From NCBI RefSeq assembly GCF_021462265.1, contig NZ_JAJONF010000018.1:121810-185809 (forward strand): 64,000 nucleotides of DNA, given 5' to 3'. Below the pieces are notes generated by a model. It was given only the letters and a program-made list of their open reading frames with translations. It was not told the DNA's origin and made no database searches. The translations under genes were made by a program, and so were the position numbers. Position 1 is the stretch's first letter. Each line of letters starts with the position of its first letter. The stretch comes from Streptomyces shenzhenensis. Lineage in GTDB: Bacteria > Actinomycetota > Actinomycetes > Streptomycetales > Streptomycetaceae. Of the stretch, positions 11,523-20,326 are shown one piece after another.

Positions 11523-11558
11523 CGAAGGCGGACCATCCGTTCGGACGGTCCGCCTTCG
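11523..11558. terminator. Strong hairpin terminator
   Basis: Twelve-bp arms (CGAAGGCGGACC / GGTCCGCCTTCG) lie between the NuoF-like gene and the oppositely oriented tRNA, and can serve both strands. Confidence 0.75.
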
Positions 11559-11565
11559 ACTTCTG

Positions 11566-11638
11566 TGGAGCTAAGGAGAATTGAACTCCTGACCTCCTGC
11601 ATGCCATGCAGGCGCTCTACCAACTGAGCTATAGCCCC
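11566..11638 (-). tRNA. tRNA-Ala (anticodon GGC), copy 1
   Basis: The minus strand gives a 73-nt cloverleaf beginning GGGGCTATAGCTCAGTTGGT and ending CTCCA. The anticodon stem CCTGC/GCAGG encloses the loop ATGGCAT, so the anticodon is GGC (alanine). CCA is not fully encoded. An identical copy lies at 15989-16061. Confidence 0.96.
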
Positions 11639-11751
11639 GTGTTTCGTTCCGCCCGGTTTCCCTGGCGGCGACGCCAACATTACACGGTGGACGGGGTGCA
11701 CCACCAAATCGTTTCCGTTCTATGCGGATACGGGCGCTAGTGTCGGACTCC

Positions 11752-12963
11752 GTGACCGTGATCGCGTTCTCCGAGACCCGGCGCCGGGTGCCGGTGGCCC
11801 TGGGGGCGTGTCTCCTGTCGTTCACGGTGTTCTGGCTGGCCCAGCGGGCCGCGCACGTGTCGATGATCGACCTGATGGTCTACCGGGCGGAGGGGGCGAC
11901 CGTCCGCGCGGGCGGCGATCTCTACGCGCTGCGTACGACGTCGGCTCACCTGCCGTCCACCTACCCCCCGTTCGCGGCGCTGCTGTTCACCCCGCTGACG
12001 CTGCTGGACGTCACGGGCATGCGCTTGCTGGCGACGGCGGGGAACCTCGCCCTGCTGCTGGTGTTCGTGGGGCTGTCCGCCCGGCTCGTCGGTCACGCGC
12101 GCGTGGAGCGCGTCCTGTGGGTCGCGGCGGCGGCGGTCTGGTGCGAGCCCGTGTGGACGACCGTGCGCTACGGGCAGGTCAATCTGCTGCTGGCCGTACT
12201 GGTGCTGTGGGATCTGTCACGTCGTCCCCCCGAACACCCGGGCCGCTGGGCGGGGGTGGGCATGGGGCTCGCGGCCGCGGTCAAGCTGACACCCGCCCTG
12301 TTCGCGGTGTTCCTGCTCGCCACGGGCCTGACCGCGCGCCTCACAGGACGGGACGGGGGTCCGTGGCTGCGGCACGCGCGCGGGGCGGCGGCCGCCTTCA
12401 CGGCGGCGACCCTGCTGGCGGCGGCAGTCCTGCCGTACGACTCGTGGCGGTTCTGGACCGGGATGGTGTTCCGGACGGGGCGGGTGGGGCGGGCCGAGGA
12501 GACCGCGAATCAGGCCCTGCGTGGCGTTCTGGCGCGTTTGCTGCACACTTCCGAGCCGGGAACCGTCTGGGGCGCCGCGGCGGCCCTGACGGCCCTCCTG
12601 GGGCTCGCGCTGGCGGTGACGGCGGAGTTGCGGGGCCGGCGGGCCTGGGCGGTGGCCGTCTGCGCGGTGACCGCGCTGCTGGTCAGCCCGGTCTCCTGGT
12701 CGCACCACTGGGTGTGGTGCGTGCCGGTGGTGCTGCTGCTGTGGACGCACGGGCAGCGGACGGCGGCCGCGGCCACGGTGCTCGTCTTCTGCTCGTACGC
12801 CCTGTGGTGGGTGCCGCACGGACCCGGACGGCCCGAACTGCGCCAGGACGCGGTCGCCTTGACGCTGTCGGGCCTCTACACCGTCACCGGGCTGCTGTTC
12901 CTCGTGCTCGCCCGGACATCGTTGCCGAAGCCGGGCCCCGTTCAGGCCGTGACGAACGAATAG
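11752..12963 (+). CDS. Polyprenol-phosphate-mannose-dependent mannosyltransferase-like membrane protein (GT87/DUF2029)
   Basis: The protein is polytopic, with about ten membrane segments. It has the GT87 features: an acidic residue after the first segment (IDLMVYRAEG), STYPPFAALLFTPL, YGQVNLLLAVLVLWDL, and the SPVSWSHHWVW motif in the C-terminal half. This family transfers mannose from a lipid donor to glycans or proteins outside the membrane. The GTG start at 11752 was chosen because a TAGTGT -10-like element at 11738 suggests a leaderless transcript; an in-frame ATG at 11722 is the alternative. The gene's tail overlaps the converging Zn-ribbon gene by 22 bp. Confidence 0.85.
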   Translation: MTVIAFSETRRRVPVALGACLLSFTVFWLAQRAAHVSMIDLMVYRAEGATVRAGGDLYALRTTSAHLPSTYPPFAALLFTPLTLLDVTGMRLLATAGNLALLLVFVGLSARLVGHARVERVLWVAAAAVWCEPVWTTVRYGQVNLLLAVLVLWDLSRRPPEHPGRWAGVGMGLAAAVKLTPALFAVFLLATGLTARLTGRDGGPWLRHARGAAAAFTAATLLAAAVLPYDSWRFWTGMVFRTGRVGRAEETANQALRGVLARLLHTSEPGTVWGAAAALTALLGLALAVTAELRGRRAWAVAVCAVTALLVSPVSWSHHWVWCVPVVLLLWTHGQRTAAAATVLVFCSYALWWVPHGPGRPELRQDAVALTLSGLYTVTGLLFLVLARTSLPKPGPVQAVTNE

Positions 12964-13175
12964 AACCGCTTGAGCGTGCAGTGCTCTTCGAGGAGCCGGC
13001 CGTAGATCGGCTCGCCCTCCAGCTCACGGTAGGTCTCGATCGGGTCGCCTTTTATGATCAGCGCCCGCGCGCATTCCTCGCACCAGTACTGGTAGTCGGG
13101 ATTGATCGGCTCCATGTCGCGGACAATCGGGGTACCGCTCCCGCACCAGTCGCATTTCCGCCTGTGTGCACCCAT
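12942..13175 (-). CDS. Small zinc-ribbon protein
   Basis: The 77-residue protein has two CxxC pairs (CDWCGSG near residue 8 and WCEECARAL near 32) that should bind one zinc ion, followed by a charged tail. Function is unknown. It is preceded by another small Zn-ribbon gene ending 3 bp upstream, so the two are probably co-transcribed. It overlaps the end of the convergent mannosyltransferase-like gene. Confidence 0.8.
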   Translation of the reverse strand: MGAHRRKCDWCGSGTPIVRDMEPINPDYQYWCEECARALIIKGDPIETYRELEGEPIYGRLLEEHCTLKRFYSFVTA

Positions 13176-13178
13176 CGA

Positions 13179-13352
13179 TCAGCTCCAGCTGTGGCCGCAG
13201 GCCGTGCACACGTAGGAGATCCCGCCGTTGTCGCCCAGCACTTGGGCGACATGCACGGAACCGCAGGAAGGGCAGAGCAGCCGGGTGATCGTGTCCCGTA
13301 TCAACGCCGCACCGAGGAGGTGGCCGCCCTCCTCAAGGATGCTCGCAGGCAT
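13179..13352 (-). CDS. Small zinc-ribbon protein
   Basis: Start ATG at 13352 gives 57 residues (MPASILEEGGHL...); longer in-frame starts run into sequence that is not protein-like. It has a single zinc ribbon with paired cysteines (LLCPSCGSVHV ... YVCTACGHSWS). It sits 3 bp before the second Zn-ribbon gene. Function is unknown. Confidence 0.75.
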   Translation of the reverse strand: MPASILEEGGHLLGAALIRDTITRLLCPSCGSVHVAQVLGDNGGISYVCTACGHSWS

Positions 13353-13420
13353 CGCTACTCCTCCCGTCGGGCCGCGCCCCCTTCCGGCCGTTTGATTCTG
13401 CCACGGCCGGACCAATACGG

Positions 13421-14890
13421 TCAGCGACGCCTCAGTACCAGTCCGGACACGGCCCCCGCTGCCGCCGTCGCGGCGAGCGCCCATGCACAGGCTGACAGCG
13501 CCTCCGCAGAGGTATACGCCTGCGGGCCCCCAACTGACTCAAGCCGGTTCAAGAACAGTGTGCCGAACGCGGCGACGCCCATGAGCTGGCCCAGCTGGGT
13601 GACGGTCGCGAGGAGTCCGCTGGCGTCCGCCGCGTCCTCGGGGCGCACGGTTGCGAGCGCGCCGGTGAGCGTGGGGCTGAACGCGAGCGCGAGCCCCGCG
13701 CCCACTCCGGCGTACGCCACATAGAGCTGCGCGCCTCCGTCGCCGCCCCCGTGGAAGGCCAGCCCGACACCGGCCACGCCCAGTGCGGTGAGGACGAACC
13801 CGGCCGGGGTCAGCGCCCGCTGCCAGGAGCCCGGCCACCTGCGCCAGGTGAGGGCGACCGCCCCGAAGGCGACGGCGGTCGGCACGAAGGTGAGGCCGGC
13901 GCGCAGCGCGCTGTAGCCGAGGCCGCTCTGGACGTGCAGGGTGAGGGTGAAGAGGAATCCGGCGTTGACGGCCATGGCGGCGAGGATGCGCAGGACGGCC
14001 AGGCCCATCCCGGGATGGCGCAGCACCCGGGGCGCGACGATCGGGGCGCCCCCGCGGTGGGCCAGCCTCGACTCGTAGCCGCAGAACAGTGTGAACAGGA
14101 GCACGGCGGCGGCCAGGGACAGCCAGGACCACAGCGGCCAGTCCTCCTCCTGGCCGAGCACCAGCGGAACCGTCAGCAGCGACACGGCGGCGCCCAGCAG
14201 GACCAGGCCGGGCAGGTCCAGGCCGCGGGCCCGCTCGGGACCGGATCCCGCGCCGAGCGGCAGGACGCGCCGGCCAAGGACGAGGAGTGCGGCGCCGACG
14301 GGCACGTTGACGAGGAAGACCGGCCGCCAGCCGGTGCCGAACAGGTCGGCGCTGACCAGGAAACCGCCGACGACCTGCCCGGCCGCGGCGCCGACCGCGA
14401 GGACCGCCGAGTAGGCGCCGAGCGCCCGGACGCGGGCCTCGCCGGTGAAGGCGCGCTGGATGATGCTGAGGACCTGCGGGATCATCACCGCCGATCCGGC
14501 GCCCTGCACCAGCCGGAACACGATCAGCTCGGTGGCGCCCTGGGCCAGCCCGCAGGCGAGCGACGCGGTGGTGAACAGGGCGAGGCCGGCGAGGTGGGCC
14601 CGGCCGTGGCCGAACCGGTCGCCGAGCCGGGCGCCGGTGATCAGCAGCACCGAGTAGGTGATGGCGTAGCCGGCCACGACCAACTGCAAGTCGGCGCCGG
14701 AGGCGTGGAGTTGGGAACCCATGGTGGGGGCCGCGACGTTCACGATGAAGACGTCCAGCACGGCCATGAAGAGGGCCGCGAGGACGGCCGCGAGGAGCAG
14801 CCGGGGCCGGTTGTCAGTGCCGGGTGTTTCACTTCTGGCAGGGGCCGGAGCGGGTGCGGGACCCGGGCCCGTCCGGGATGTGGTCGTCAT
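13421..14890 (-). CDS. MFS exporter, DHA2 (EmrB/QacA) type
   Basis: Start ATG at 14890 gives 489 residues with about 14 membrane segments. Family motifs are visible: LDVFIVNVAAPTM in segment 1, the motif A equivalent GARLGDRFGHGRAHLAG, RLVQGAGSAVMIPQVLSII (motif B) and GAAAGQVVGGFLV (motif C, the exporter signature). It is expected to expel drugs or metabolites using the proton gradient. The divergently oriented MmyB-like regulator 94 bp away is its probable controller. The substrate cannot be inferred. Confidence 0.92.
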   Translation of the reverse strand: MTTTSRTGPGPAPAPAPARSETPGTDNRPRLLLAAVLAALFMAVLDVFIVNVAAPTMGSQLHASGADLQLVVAGYAITYSVLLITGARLGDRFGHGRAHLAGLALFTTASLACGLAQGATELIVFRLVQGAGSAVMIPQVLSIIQRAFTGEARVRALGAYSAVLAVGAAAGQVVGGFLVSADLFGTGWRPVFLVNVPVGAALLVLGRRVLPLGAGSGPERARGLDLPGLVLLGAAVSLLTVPLVLGQEEDWPLWSWLSLAAAVLLFTLFCGYESRLAHRGGAPIVAPRVLRHPGMGLAVLRILAAMAVNAGFLFTLTLHVQSGLGYSALRAGLTFVPTAVAFGAVALTWRRWPGSWQRALTPAGFVLTALGVAGVGLAFHGGGDGGAQLYVAYAGVGAGLALAFSPTLTGALATVRPEDAADASGLLATVTQLGQLMGVAAFGTLFLNRLESVGGPQAYTSAEALSACAWALAATAAAGAVSGLVLRRR

Positions 14891-14984
14891 GCGTCCGAGC
14901 GTGGTGGCGGCCCGGTAAGGGTGCCGAGAGCCCGCCGATGCTGGTACTGGCAGCACCTGGCAGCGGGCGGGCGCTGCGCCCACG
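14891..14984. promoter_or_regulatory. Divergent promoter/operator region of exporter and regulator
   Basis: The 94-bp gap between the divergent exporter and XRE genes contains an imperfect palindrome (TGCTGGTACTGGCAGCA, about 14939-14955), a reasonable candidate operator for the regulator. Promoter boxes are not clear. Confidence 0.35.
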
Positions 14985-15926
14985 ATGGAAGACGTGACGA
15001 CGGGGGGCGTGACGATGGCGACGACAGCACACCGCCGCAGGCCGGAGCTGGCCGCGTTCCTGCGCAGCAGGCGGGCCCGGGTGCAGCCGGCGGACGTCGG
15101 GATGCCGCCGGGGCTGCGGCGGCGCACACCAGGGCTGCGCCGGGAGGAGGTCGCCCAGCTCTCGGGCGTGGGTGTGACCTGGTACACGTGGCTGGAGCAG
15201 GGCCGGCCGATCAACGCGTCGGCGCAGGTGCTGGACGCGGTGGCGCGGACGCTGAGGCTGGACCCGCCGGAGCGGGAGCATCTGTACCGGCTGGCGGAGG
15301 TGCCGTTCGCCCCGGTGCCGGAAGGGCTGTCCCGGTCGGTCGGCGCGGAGGTGCAGGGCATCCTCGACGCGCTCGACCCGCTGATGGCGGTGGTGTACAC
15401 CTCGCGTTACGACGTGCTGGCCACCAACGCCGCCTACCAGGATCTGTTCCTGGTGCCGGAGACGGTGCGGATCGGCGTGCCGAACGTGCTGTGGACGCTG
15501 TTCACGGTCCCGGAAGAGGCCTGCCCGGTGGTGCAGCGGGAGTGTGAACTGCCGATGATGGTGGCGACCCTGCGGTCCTCCTACGGCAGGCATGTCGGTG
15601 AGCCGGCCTGGGAGGACTTCATACGGGCGCTGTCCCAGGCCAGCGGGTACTTCGCCCGGTTGTGGACGAACGGGGCGGTGGTGCAGCCGGGGCCGAGGGT
15701 GAAGACGTTCCGTCATGAGGCGGTGGGTGAGCTGCGGATGAGGTCTCAGTCGCTGTCGATCGACGGGATGCCGGAGGCGCGGATCGTGGTCTACACCCCG
15801 GAGGACGAAGAGTCGCGGGAGCGGACGGCGTTGCTGCGCAAGCGCAGGCAGCGGCTGTGGCCGGTGACGGAGGAGAAGGCGACCGAGATCATCCGGGAGT
15901 GGAACGCAGGAAATCCCGCCCTCTGA
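14985..15926 (+). CDS. XRE-family regulator with MmyB-like ligand-binding domain
   Basis: The 313-residue regulator has an N-terminal HTH (TPGLRREEVAQLSGVGVTWYTWLEQGRPI) and a PAS-like MLTR/MmyB ligand-binding domain (LDPLMAVVYTSRYDVLATNAAYQDLF). Members typically control a divergently transcribed neighbour, here the DHA2 exporter, probably in response to a small hydrophobic ligand. An in-frame ATG at 15015 with a G-rich upstream stretch is an equally good start. It ends in a hairpin terminator. Confidence 0.9.
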   Translation: MEDVTTGGVTMATTAHRRRPELAAFLRSRRARVQPADVGMPPGLRRRTPGLRREEVAQLSGVGVTWYTWLEQGRPINASAQVLDAVARTLRLDPPEREHLYRLAEVPFAPVPEGLSRSVGAEVQGILDALDPLMAVVYTSRYDVLATNAAYQDLFLVPETVRIGVPNVLWTLFTVPEEACPVVQRECELPMMVATLRSSYGRHVGEPAWEDFIRALSQASGYFARLWTNGAVVQPGPRVKTFRHEAVGELRMRSQSLSIDGMPEARIVVYTPEDEESRERTALLRKRRQRLWPVTEEKATEIIREWNAGNPAL

Positions 15927-15939
15927 AGAGGACGGGATT
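15912..15939 (+). terminator. Hairpin terminator of XRE regulator gene
   Basis: The arms AATCCCGCCCTC / GAGGACGGGATT (one mismatch) overlap the stop codon of the regulator. Confidence 0.6.
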
Positions 15940-15988
15940 CTCACTCACCGATCTTCGACAACTCGACAGTGTGCTGAGTGCCGATCTG

Positions 15989-16061
15989 TGGAGCTAAGGA
16001 GAATTGAACTCCTGACCTCCTGCATGCCATGCAGGCGCTCTACCAACTGAGCTATAGCCCC
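15989..16061 (-). tRNA. tRNA-Ala (anticodon GGC), copy 2
   Basis: All 73 bases match copy 1 at 11566-11638, including anticodon GGC. Flanking DNA differs apart from a few bases at the 3' side, so only the tRNA is duplicated. Confidence 0.96.
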
Positions 16062-16173
16062 TTGCGTTCTTCCCGTCTTTCCGCTCGGCGGGGTGAACAA
16101 GAAGAACTTTAGCCTGCGACCTGCCGGAAAGTGAAATCCGGATCCCGGCGAGGTCAGGTGGGTCGGCGGACCC

Positions 16174-16842
16174 TCAGTCGTCGTCGCCGAGGACGGGCTC
16201 CGGGAGGGTGCCGGCGTTGTGTTCCAGGAGCCGCCAGCCGCGGGCGCCTTCGCCGAGCACGGACCAGCAGCAGTTGGTGAGGCCGCCGAGGCTCTCCCAG
16301 TGCCGGGACTCCAGGCCCAGGAGGCGGCCGATGGTGGTGCGGATGGTGCCGCCGTGGCTGACGATCACGAGGGTGCCGTCCTCGGGGAGTTTCTCGGCGT
16401 GCCGGAGCACGACGGGGGCGGCCCGGTCGGCGACCTCGGTCTCCAGTTCGCCGCCGCCGCGGCGGACCGGCTCGCCACGTTTCCAGGCGGCGTACTCGTC
16501 GCCGTGGCGGGCGATGATCTCCTCGTGGGTGAGGCCCTGCCACACGCCCGCGTAGGTCTCCCGCAGTCCCTCGTCGCGGGTCACGTCGAGGGAGGTGAGG
16601 GCGGCGAGCTGGGCGGCCGTGTCGACGGCCCGCCGCAGGTCGGAGGAGACGATCGCGTCGGGGCCCAGGGAGGCGAGCAGACGGGCCGCACGGCGGGCCT
16701 GGCCGATGCCGGTCTCGGTGAGCTCGACGTCGGTGGAGCCCTGGAAGCGGCGCTCCACGTTCCAGGCGGTCTGGCCGTGCCGCCACAGGATGATGCGGCG
16801 ACCGCGGCCCCGGCGGTCGGTCACCTCGCCCGTGGCACTCAT
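16174..16842 (-). CDS. Histidine phosphatase / phosphoglycerate mutase-like protein
   Basis: The 222-residue protein has the RHG catalytic motif (ILWRHGQTAWN), with the phospho-accepting His followed by RRFQGSTD, SSDLRRAVDTA and the second catalytic His in IVSHGGTIRTTI. It may act on phosphoglycerate or another phosphorylated metabolite; the family is too broad to name a substrate. Its ATG overlaps the rsfS stop by 1 base (TGATG), so it is translationally coupled to rsfS, an order I recall as conserved in Streptomyces. Confidence 0.9.
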   Translation of the reverse strand: MSATGEVTDRRGRGRRIILWRHGQTAWNVERRFQGSTDVELTETGIGQARRAARLLASLGPDAIVSSDLRRAVDTAAQLAALTSLDVTRDEGLRETYAGVWQGLTHEEIIARHGDEYAAWKRGEPVRRGGGELETEVADRAAPVVLRHAEKLPEDGTLVIVSHGGTIRTTIGRLLGLESRHWESLGGLTNCCWSVLGEGARGWRLLEHNAGTLPEPVLGDDD

Positions 16843-17285
16843 CACCACTCCCCGCCCGGCTCGCCGGTGTCCTCGGCGGCCTGCAGCCTGGCGTGCTCCG
16901 CAGCCTTGCCGCGGGTGGCCTTGGCGTCGGCCGGCAGTTCGATCTCGGGGCAGTCCTTCCACAGCCGCTCCAGGGCGTAGAAGACGCGCTCCTCGCTGTG
17001 CTGGACGTGGACGACGATGTCGACGTAGTCGAGCAGGATCCAGCGGGACTCACGGTCGCCCTCGCGGCGCACCGGCTTGGCGCCGAGTTCCTTCTGCAGG
17101 CGTTCCTCGATCTCGTCGACGATCGACTTGACCTGGCGGTCGTTGGGCGCGGAGGCCAGCAGGAAGGCGTCCGTGATCGACAGGACGTCGCTGACGTCGT
17201 AGGCGATGACGTCGTGGGCGAGCTTGTCGGCGGCCGCCTGGGCGGCGGCGGTGATGAGCTCGATGGAACGGTCGGTTGCGGTCAC
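16842..17285 (-). CDS. rsfS: Ribosome silencing factor RsfS
   Basis: Start GTG at 17285 gives 147 residues of the RsfS/DUF143 family, which binds ribosomal protein L14 and blocks joining of subunits in starvation. Recognisable stretches are VIAYDVSDVLSITDAFLLAS, RQVKSIVDEIEERL and WILLDYVDIVVHVQ. It follows the nadD/LCP genes and precedes the phosphatase gene in one direction, as in related genomes. Confidence 0.95.
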   Translation of the reverse strand: MTATDRSIELITAAAQAAADKLAHDVIAYDVSDVLSITDAFLLASAPNDRQVKSIVDEIEERLQKELGAKPVRREGDRESRWILLDYVDIVVHVQHSEERVFYALERLWKDCPEIELPADAKATRGKAAEHARLQAAEDTGEPGGEW

Positions 17286-17388
17286 TGCGTGGCTTTCCCT
17301 CGGCGGTCGTTTGCCCTCAAGGGTCTCACGGACCGCCGGGCGCACCCCACGCGATTACCGCGTCACGTGGGGTGCGACGGCCTGCCGC

Positions 17389-19110
17389 TCAGGAGGAGGA
17401 CGGCTTGTAGTCCTGGCCGAGGACGACCGAGACGTCGGCGCCCGAGCCGACCGTGCCCTTCTGGACGGCGCCGGTGCCGAGGCCGAGGGTCTTGGCGACC
17501 TCGGTGGCGTTCTGCTTGTCGGCGGCGTCGGAGTACAGCACCTTGGAGCGGGCCTGGGTGCCGGAGGCCGTGCCGCCTTCCAGGAAGGTGTAGCCGCCGT
17601 TGACGAGGACCACACGGGCCTTCTCGGTGTCGTCCTTGACGCCGGTGGCGTTCTGGACGGAGACGCGGACCGCGGAGCCCGCCGAGGGGCTCTTGGCGGT
17701 GCCGCCGAGGATGTCCTTGACGACGCTGGAGCTGGTCTCGGCGCTGAGCGTGCCGTCGCTCTGCACGGGCAGCAGGGCGGTCTTGTAGTCGCCGTCCTTG
17801 GCGAGGTCGGCGAGCTTGGCGAGGAACGTGCCGAGGTCGCTGTCGGTCAGGGACGGGTCGAGGATCTGGGCGAGGGTCTGCACGGTGGTCGTCGCGGCGG
17901 AGGCGTCGGAGGACATCTTACGCAGCACGCCCTGCATGACCTGCCCGAACCGCTCCAGCTGGGCGTTCTGGGCCTCGCCGGGGGCGCGGTAGGTGGCGTA
18001 GGCGACGGCGGCCTTGCCTCCGAGGGTCTGGTCCTTGCCCTGGTGGACGAGAAGCTCCTCGCCCTTCTTCTTGGCGTCCGGGTCGGGGACGTCGGCGTTG
18101 GTGTCGATGTCGATGTTGCCGACGAGTTCGACGAGGTTCTGCAGGTAGGGGGTGTCGAGTCGCCAGGTGCCCTCGATGCTGGTGCCGAGGACGGTGTCGA
18201 GCTGGTCGCGGGTGCCGGAGGAGCCGTCGTCGTCGACGGACTTGGCGAGGGTCGTGGTGGTGCCGTCGTCGTCGGTGAGGGCGAGGGAGTTGGGCAGCAG
18301 GACGGTGCTGCCCTGCTTGGTGGTGGTGTTGTCCACGAGGAGCACGGTCGAGGTGCCGCCACCGCCGGTGTTGTGCAGGTGGACGACGATCACGTCGCGT
18401 TTCTGGGCGGCCGCGGAGGTCGTCGTGCCGGCCTTGGTGCCGGAGGAGTGCAGACCGGGGAGTTTTCCGGCGTACCACAGGTAGCCGACACCGCCGACGG
18501 CCACCAGGGCGAGGACGACGACCATGGCGATCACGCGGCTGCGGGCGCGGCGCTTGGCCTCCTCGCGGCGCTCGGTGCGGTTCTCGGTGAAGTTCAGCCA
18601 GTCGATGACGTCCTCGGAGTCACCGTCGGGCTGTTCGACGAACGCGAACTGGCCGGTGTGGTAGTCCCGTTCGTCGTCGTCCGGCCGGGGAGCGGCAAAC
18701 TGGTCGGCGGGTCCGGCCTGCTGCGGGATGTGCGCGGTCTGTTCGGCGACCCGGGGCTGCCGGCCGCTGGTGGCCGCCTGCCCGTAGGGGTCGTAGGCGG
18801 CGTGGCCGCCGGTGCCGTACGGGTCGTACGCGGGCGTGGCCGGCTGCTGCCCGGTGTCGTAGACGGGGGGCTGCTGTCCCGTGTCGTAGGACGGCGCGGC
18901 CTGCTGGGCGGCGCCGGCGTACGGGTCGTAACCGTAGCCCTGCCCCTGGCCTTGCCCCTGGCCCTGACCTTGGCGCTGCTGGCCCGCGTAGGGGTCGTAG
19001 GTCTGCTGCTGTTGAGCCGGGATCTGGCGGTACACCGGCTGTCCGTACTCGTCGTAGCCGACGAGTACGTACTGGTCGTTTCCGTAGCCCGCGTCGTATC
19101 GGTCGTTCAC
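17389..19110 (-). CDS. pdtA: LCP (LytR-CpsA-Psr) wall-polymer transferase, PdtA-like
   Basis: Start GTG at 19110 gives 573 residues. The N-terminal cytoplasmic arm is Tyr/Gln/Pro-rich with short repeats (QGQGQGQGQGYGYDPYAG; YDTGQQP). One membrane segment (VIAMVVVLALVAVGGVGYLW) leads to an extracellular LCP domain (VIVVHLHNTGGGG... ATYRAPGEAQNAQLERF) and a C-terminal LytR_C domain (VRVSVQNATGVKDDTEKARV). LCP enzymes attach phosphate-containing glycopolymers to peptidoglycan. In S. coelicolor the LCP protein PdtA (SCO2578) is needed for spore-wall integrity; I assign the name from gene order between rsfS and nadD. The natural partner pathway is encoded 9-24 kb away in this window. Confidence 0.75.
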   Translation of the reverse strand: MNDRYDAGYGNDQYVLVGYDEYGQPVYRQIPAQQQQTYDPYAGQQRQGQGQGQGQGQGYGYDPYAGAAQQAAPSYDTGQQPPVYDTGQQPATPAYDPYGTGGHAAYDPYGQAATSGRQPRVAEQTAHIPQQAGPADQFAAPRPDDDERDYHTGQFAFVEQPDGDSEDVIDWLNFTENRTERREEAKRRARSRVIAMVVVLALVAVGGVGYLWYAGKLPGLHSSGTKAGTTTSAAAQKRDVIVVHLHNTGGGGTSTVLLVDNTTTKQGSTVLLPNSLALTDDDGTTTTLAKSVDDDGSSGTRDQLDTVLGTSIEGTWRLDTPYLQNLVELVGNIDIDTNADVPDPDAKKKGEELLVHQGKDQTLGGKAAVAYATYRAPGEAQNAQLERFGQVMQGVLRKMSSDASAATTTVQTLAQILDPSLTDSDLGTFLAKLADLAKDGDYKTALLPVQSDGTLSAETSSSVVKDILGGTAKSPSAGSAVRVSVQNATGVKDDTEKARVVLVNGGYTFLEGGTASGTQARSKVLYSDAADKQNATEVAKTLGLGTGAVQKGTVGSGADVSVVLGQDYKPSSS

Positions 19111-19126
19111 CGGTGCCCCTCTCGGC

Positions 19127-19819
19127 TCACTCGCCGCGGTACAGCTCGCGCTTGTCGATGTAGCGCACGACTCCGTCGGGCACCATGTACCAGATGGGGT
19201 CGCCTTTGGCGACTCTCGCACGGCAGTCTGTGGAGGAGATGGCGAGCGCGGGAACCTCCACCAGCGACACGCCGCCCTCGGGGAGACCGCGGTCGGTCAG
19301 ATGGTGACCGGGCCGGGTGCAGCCGATGAAGTGGGCCAGGGAGAAGAGTTCCTCCGAGTCCCGCCAGGTGAGGATCTGGCCGAGCGCGTCGGCGCCGGTG
19401 ATGAAGTACAGGTCGGTGTCGGGGTTGAGCGCCCGCAGATCGCGCAGGGTGTCGACGGTGTAGGTGGGGCCGCCGCGGTCGATGTCGATACGGCTGACGG
19501 AGAACTGCGGGTTCTCCGCGGTCGCGATGACCGTCATCAGGTAGCGGTCCTCGGCCGGCGAGACGGCGCGGGCGGTCTTCTGCCACGGCTGCCCGGTGGG
19601 CACGAACACCACCTCGTCGAGGTGGAACTGTGCGGCGACCTCGCTGGCCGCCACGAGGTGACCGTGGTGGATCGGGTCGAACGTTCCGCCCATGACGCCG
19701 AGGCGGCGTTTGCCGGTGTGCGCGGGGCCCGCCGGCGTGTACCGGGGGGTCGTCACCGTGTGGCCGGCGTAGTCGGCTTCATCATGCACCGGACCGGTAG
19801 GCATGTCCTGCTCTCCCAT
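19127..19819 (-). CDS. nadD: Nicotinate-nucleotide adenylyltransferase
   Basis: NadD makes nicotinate adenine dinucleotide in NAD synthesis. The nucleotidyltransferase signature GVMGGTFDPIHHGHL lies near residue 42, after a variable extension of about 38 residues. FVPTGQPWQK and the ISSTDCRARV motif near the C-terminus are also present. MPTGP five codons downstream is a possible alternative start. It is transcribed with the LCP gene 16 bp downstream. Confidence 0.96.
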   Translation of the reverse strand: MGEQDMPTGPVHDEADYAGHTVTTPRYTPAGPAHTGKRRLGVMGGTFDPIHHGHLVAASEVAAQFHLDEVVFVPTGQPWQKTARAVSPAEDRYLMTVIATAENPQFSVSRIDIDRGGPTYTVDTLRDLRALNPDTDLYFITGADALGQILTWRDSEELFSLAHFIGCTRPGHHLTDRGLPEGGVSLVEVPALAISSTDCRARVAKGDPIWYMVPDGVVRYIDKRELYRGE

Positions 19820-19888
19820 GCGTGCAGACCCTACCGGCCCGGCCCGCGGGCCCCGCCCGGAGGACCGGTGCCGGGCTCGGCGTCCGGC

Positions 19889-20044
19889 TCAGCGGTCGCG
19901 GTTGAAGCGGGTGGTGATCCACAGCAGGAGCAGCAGGATGACGAGGGCGCTGCCGCCGGTGACGGCCGGGTTGAGGCTGTTGTGGTTGCCGCCCTCGGCG
20001 GCGAGGGTGACCATCTGGGCAGCGGCGCTGTGAAGATTCATCAT
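19889..20044 (-). CDS. Small membrane protein (51 aa)
   Basis: This is a short ORF starting MMNLHSAAAQMVTLAAEGG, with one membrane segment (ALVILLLLLWITTRF) and a basic end. Its codon usage is typical of the genome and it is co-oriented with nadD and another small membrane protein. Function unknown. Confidence 0.65.
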   Translation of the reverse strand: MMNLHSAAAQMVTLAAEGGNHNSLNPAVTGGSALVILLLLLWITTRFNRDR

Positions 20045-20164
20045 CTGCGGCAGGACCTATCGCGTGTGGACGGGATAAAGATGTCGGCCCATCGTATGCG
20101 GGCGGCCCGGCGGCGATCACCCCGACTCCTCCGTTGGACCGACGTCCGGAACGATCCCGGCGGC

Positions 20165-20326
20165 TCAGTCGTCCTTCTGTTTGTACCCGCGCAGCAGGAA
20201 CCAGGCGGTCAGTGCGCAGCCGACGAACATGACGACGATGACGACCCGGAGCAGATCGCCCGAGCCCTGGTGCTGGGCGGCGCTCGCGGCCTGGTCGAGC
20301 CAGGCGGCCGGGGGGTGGTGCTCCAT
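20165..20326 (-). CDS. Small membrane protein (53 aa)
   Basis: The ORF MEHHPPAAWLDQAASAAQHQ continues into one membrane segment (VVIVVMFVGCALTAWFLL) and a basic/acidic tail (RGYKQKDD). The start ATG has AGGAG just upstream. It is divergent from the M48 peptidase gene. Function unknown. Confidence 0.7.
   Translation of the reverse strand: MEHHPPAAWLDQAASAAQHQGSGDLLRVVIVVMFVGCALTAWFLLRGYKQKDD

Noticed and set aside
11410..16174. Active element between the two tRNA-Ala genes
   Set aside because: No integrase, att repeats beyond the tRNAs themselves, or transfer genes are present, so mobility cannot be claimed.
17206..19329. 707-codon open frame on the plus strand
   Set aside because: Antisense of the LCP gene; Gly/Val-rich shadow without motifs.
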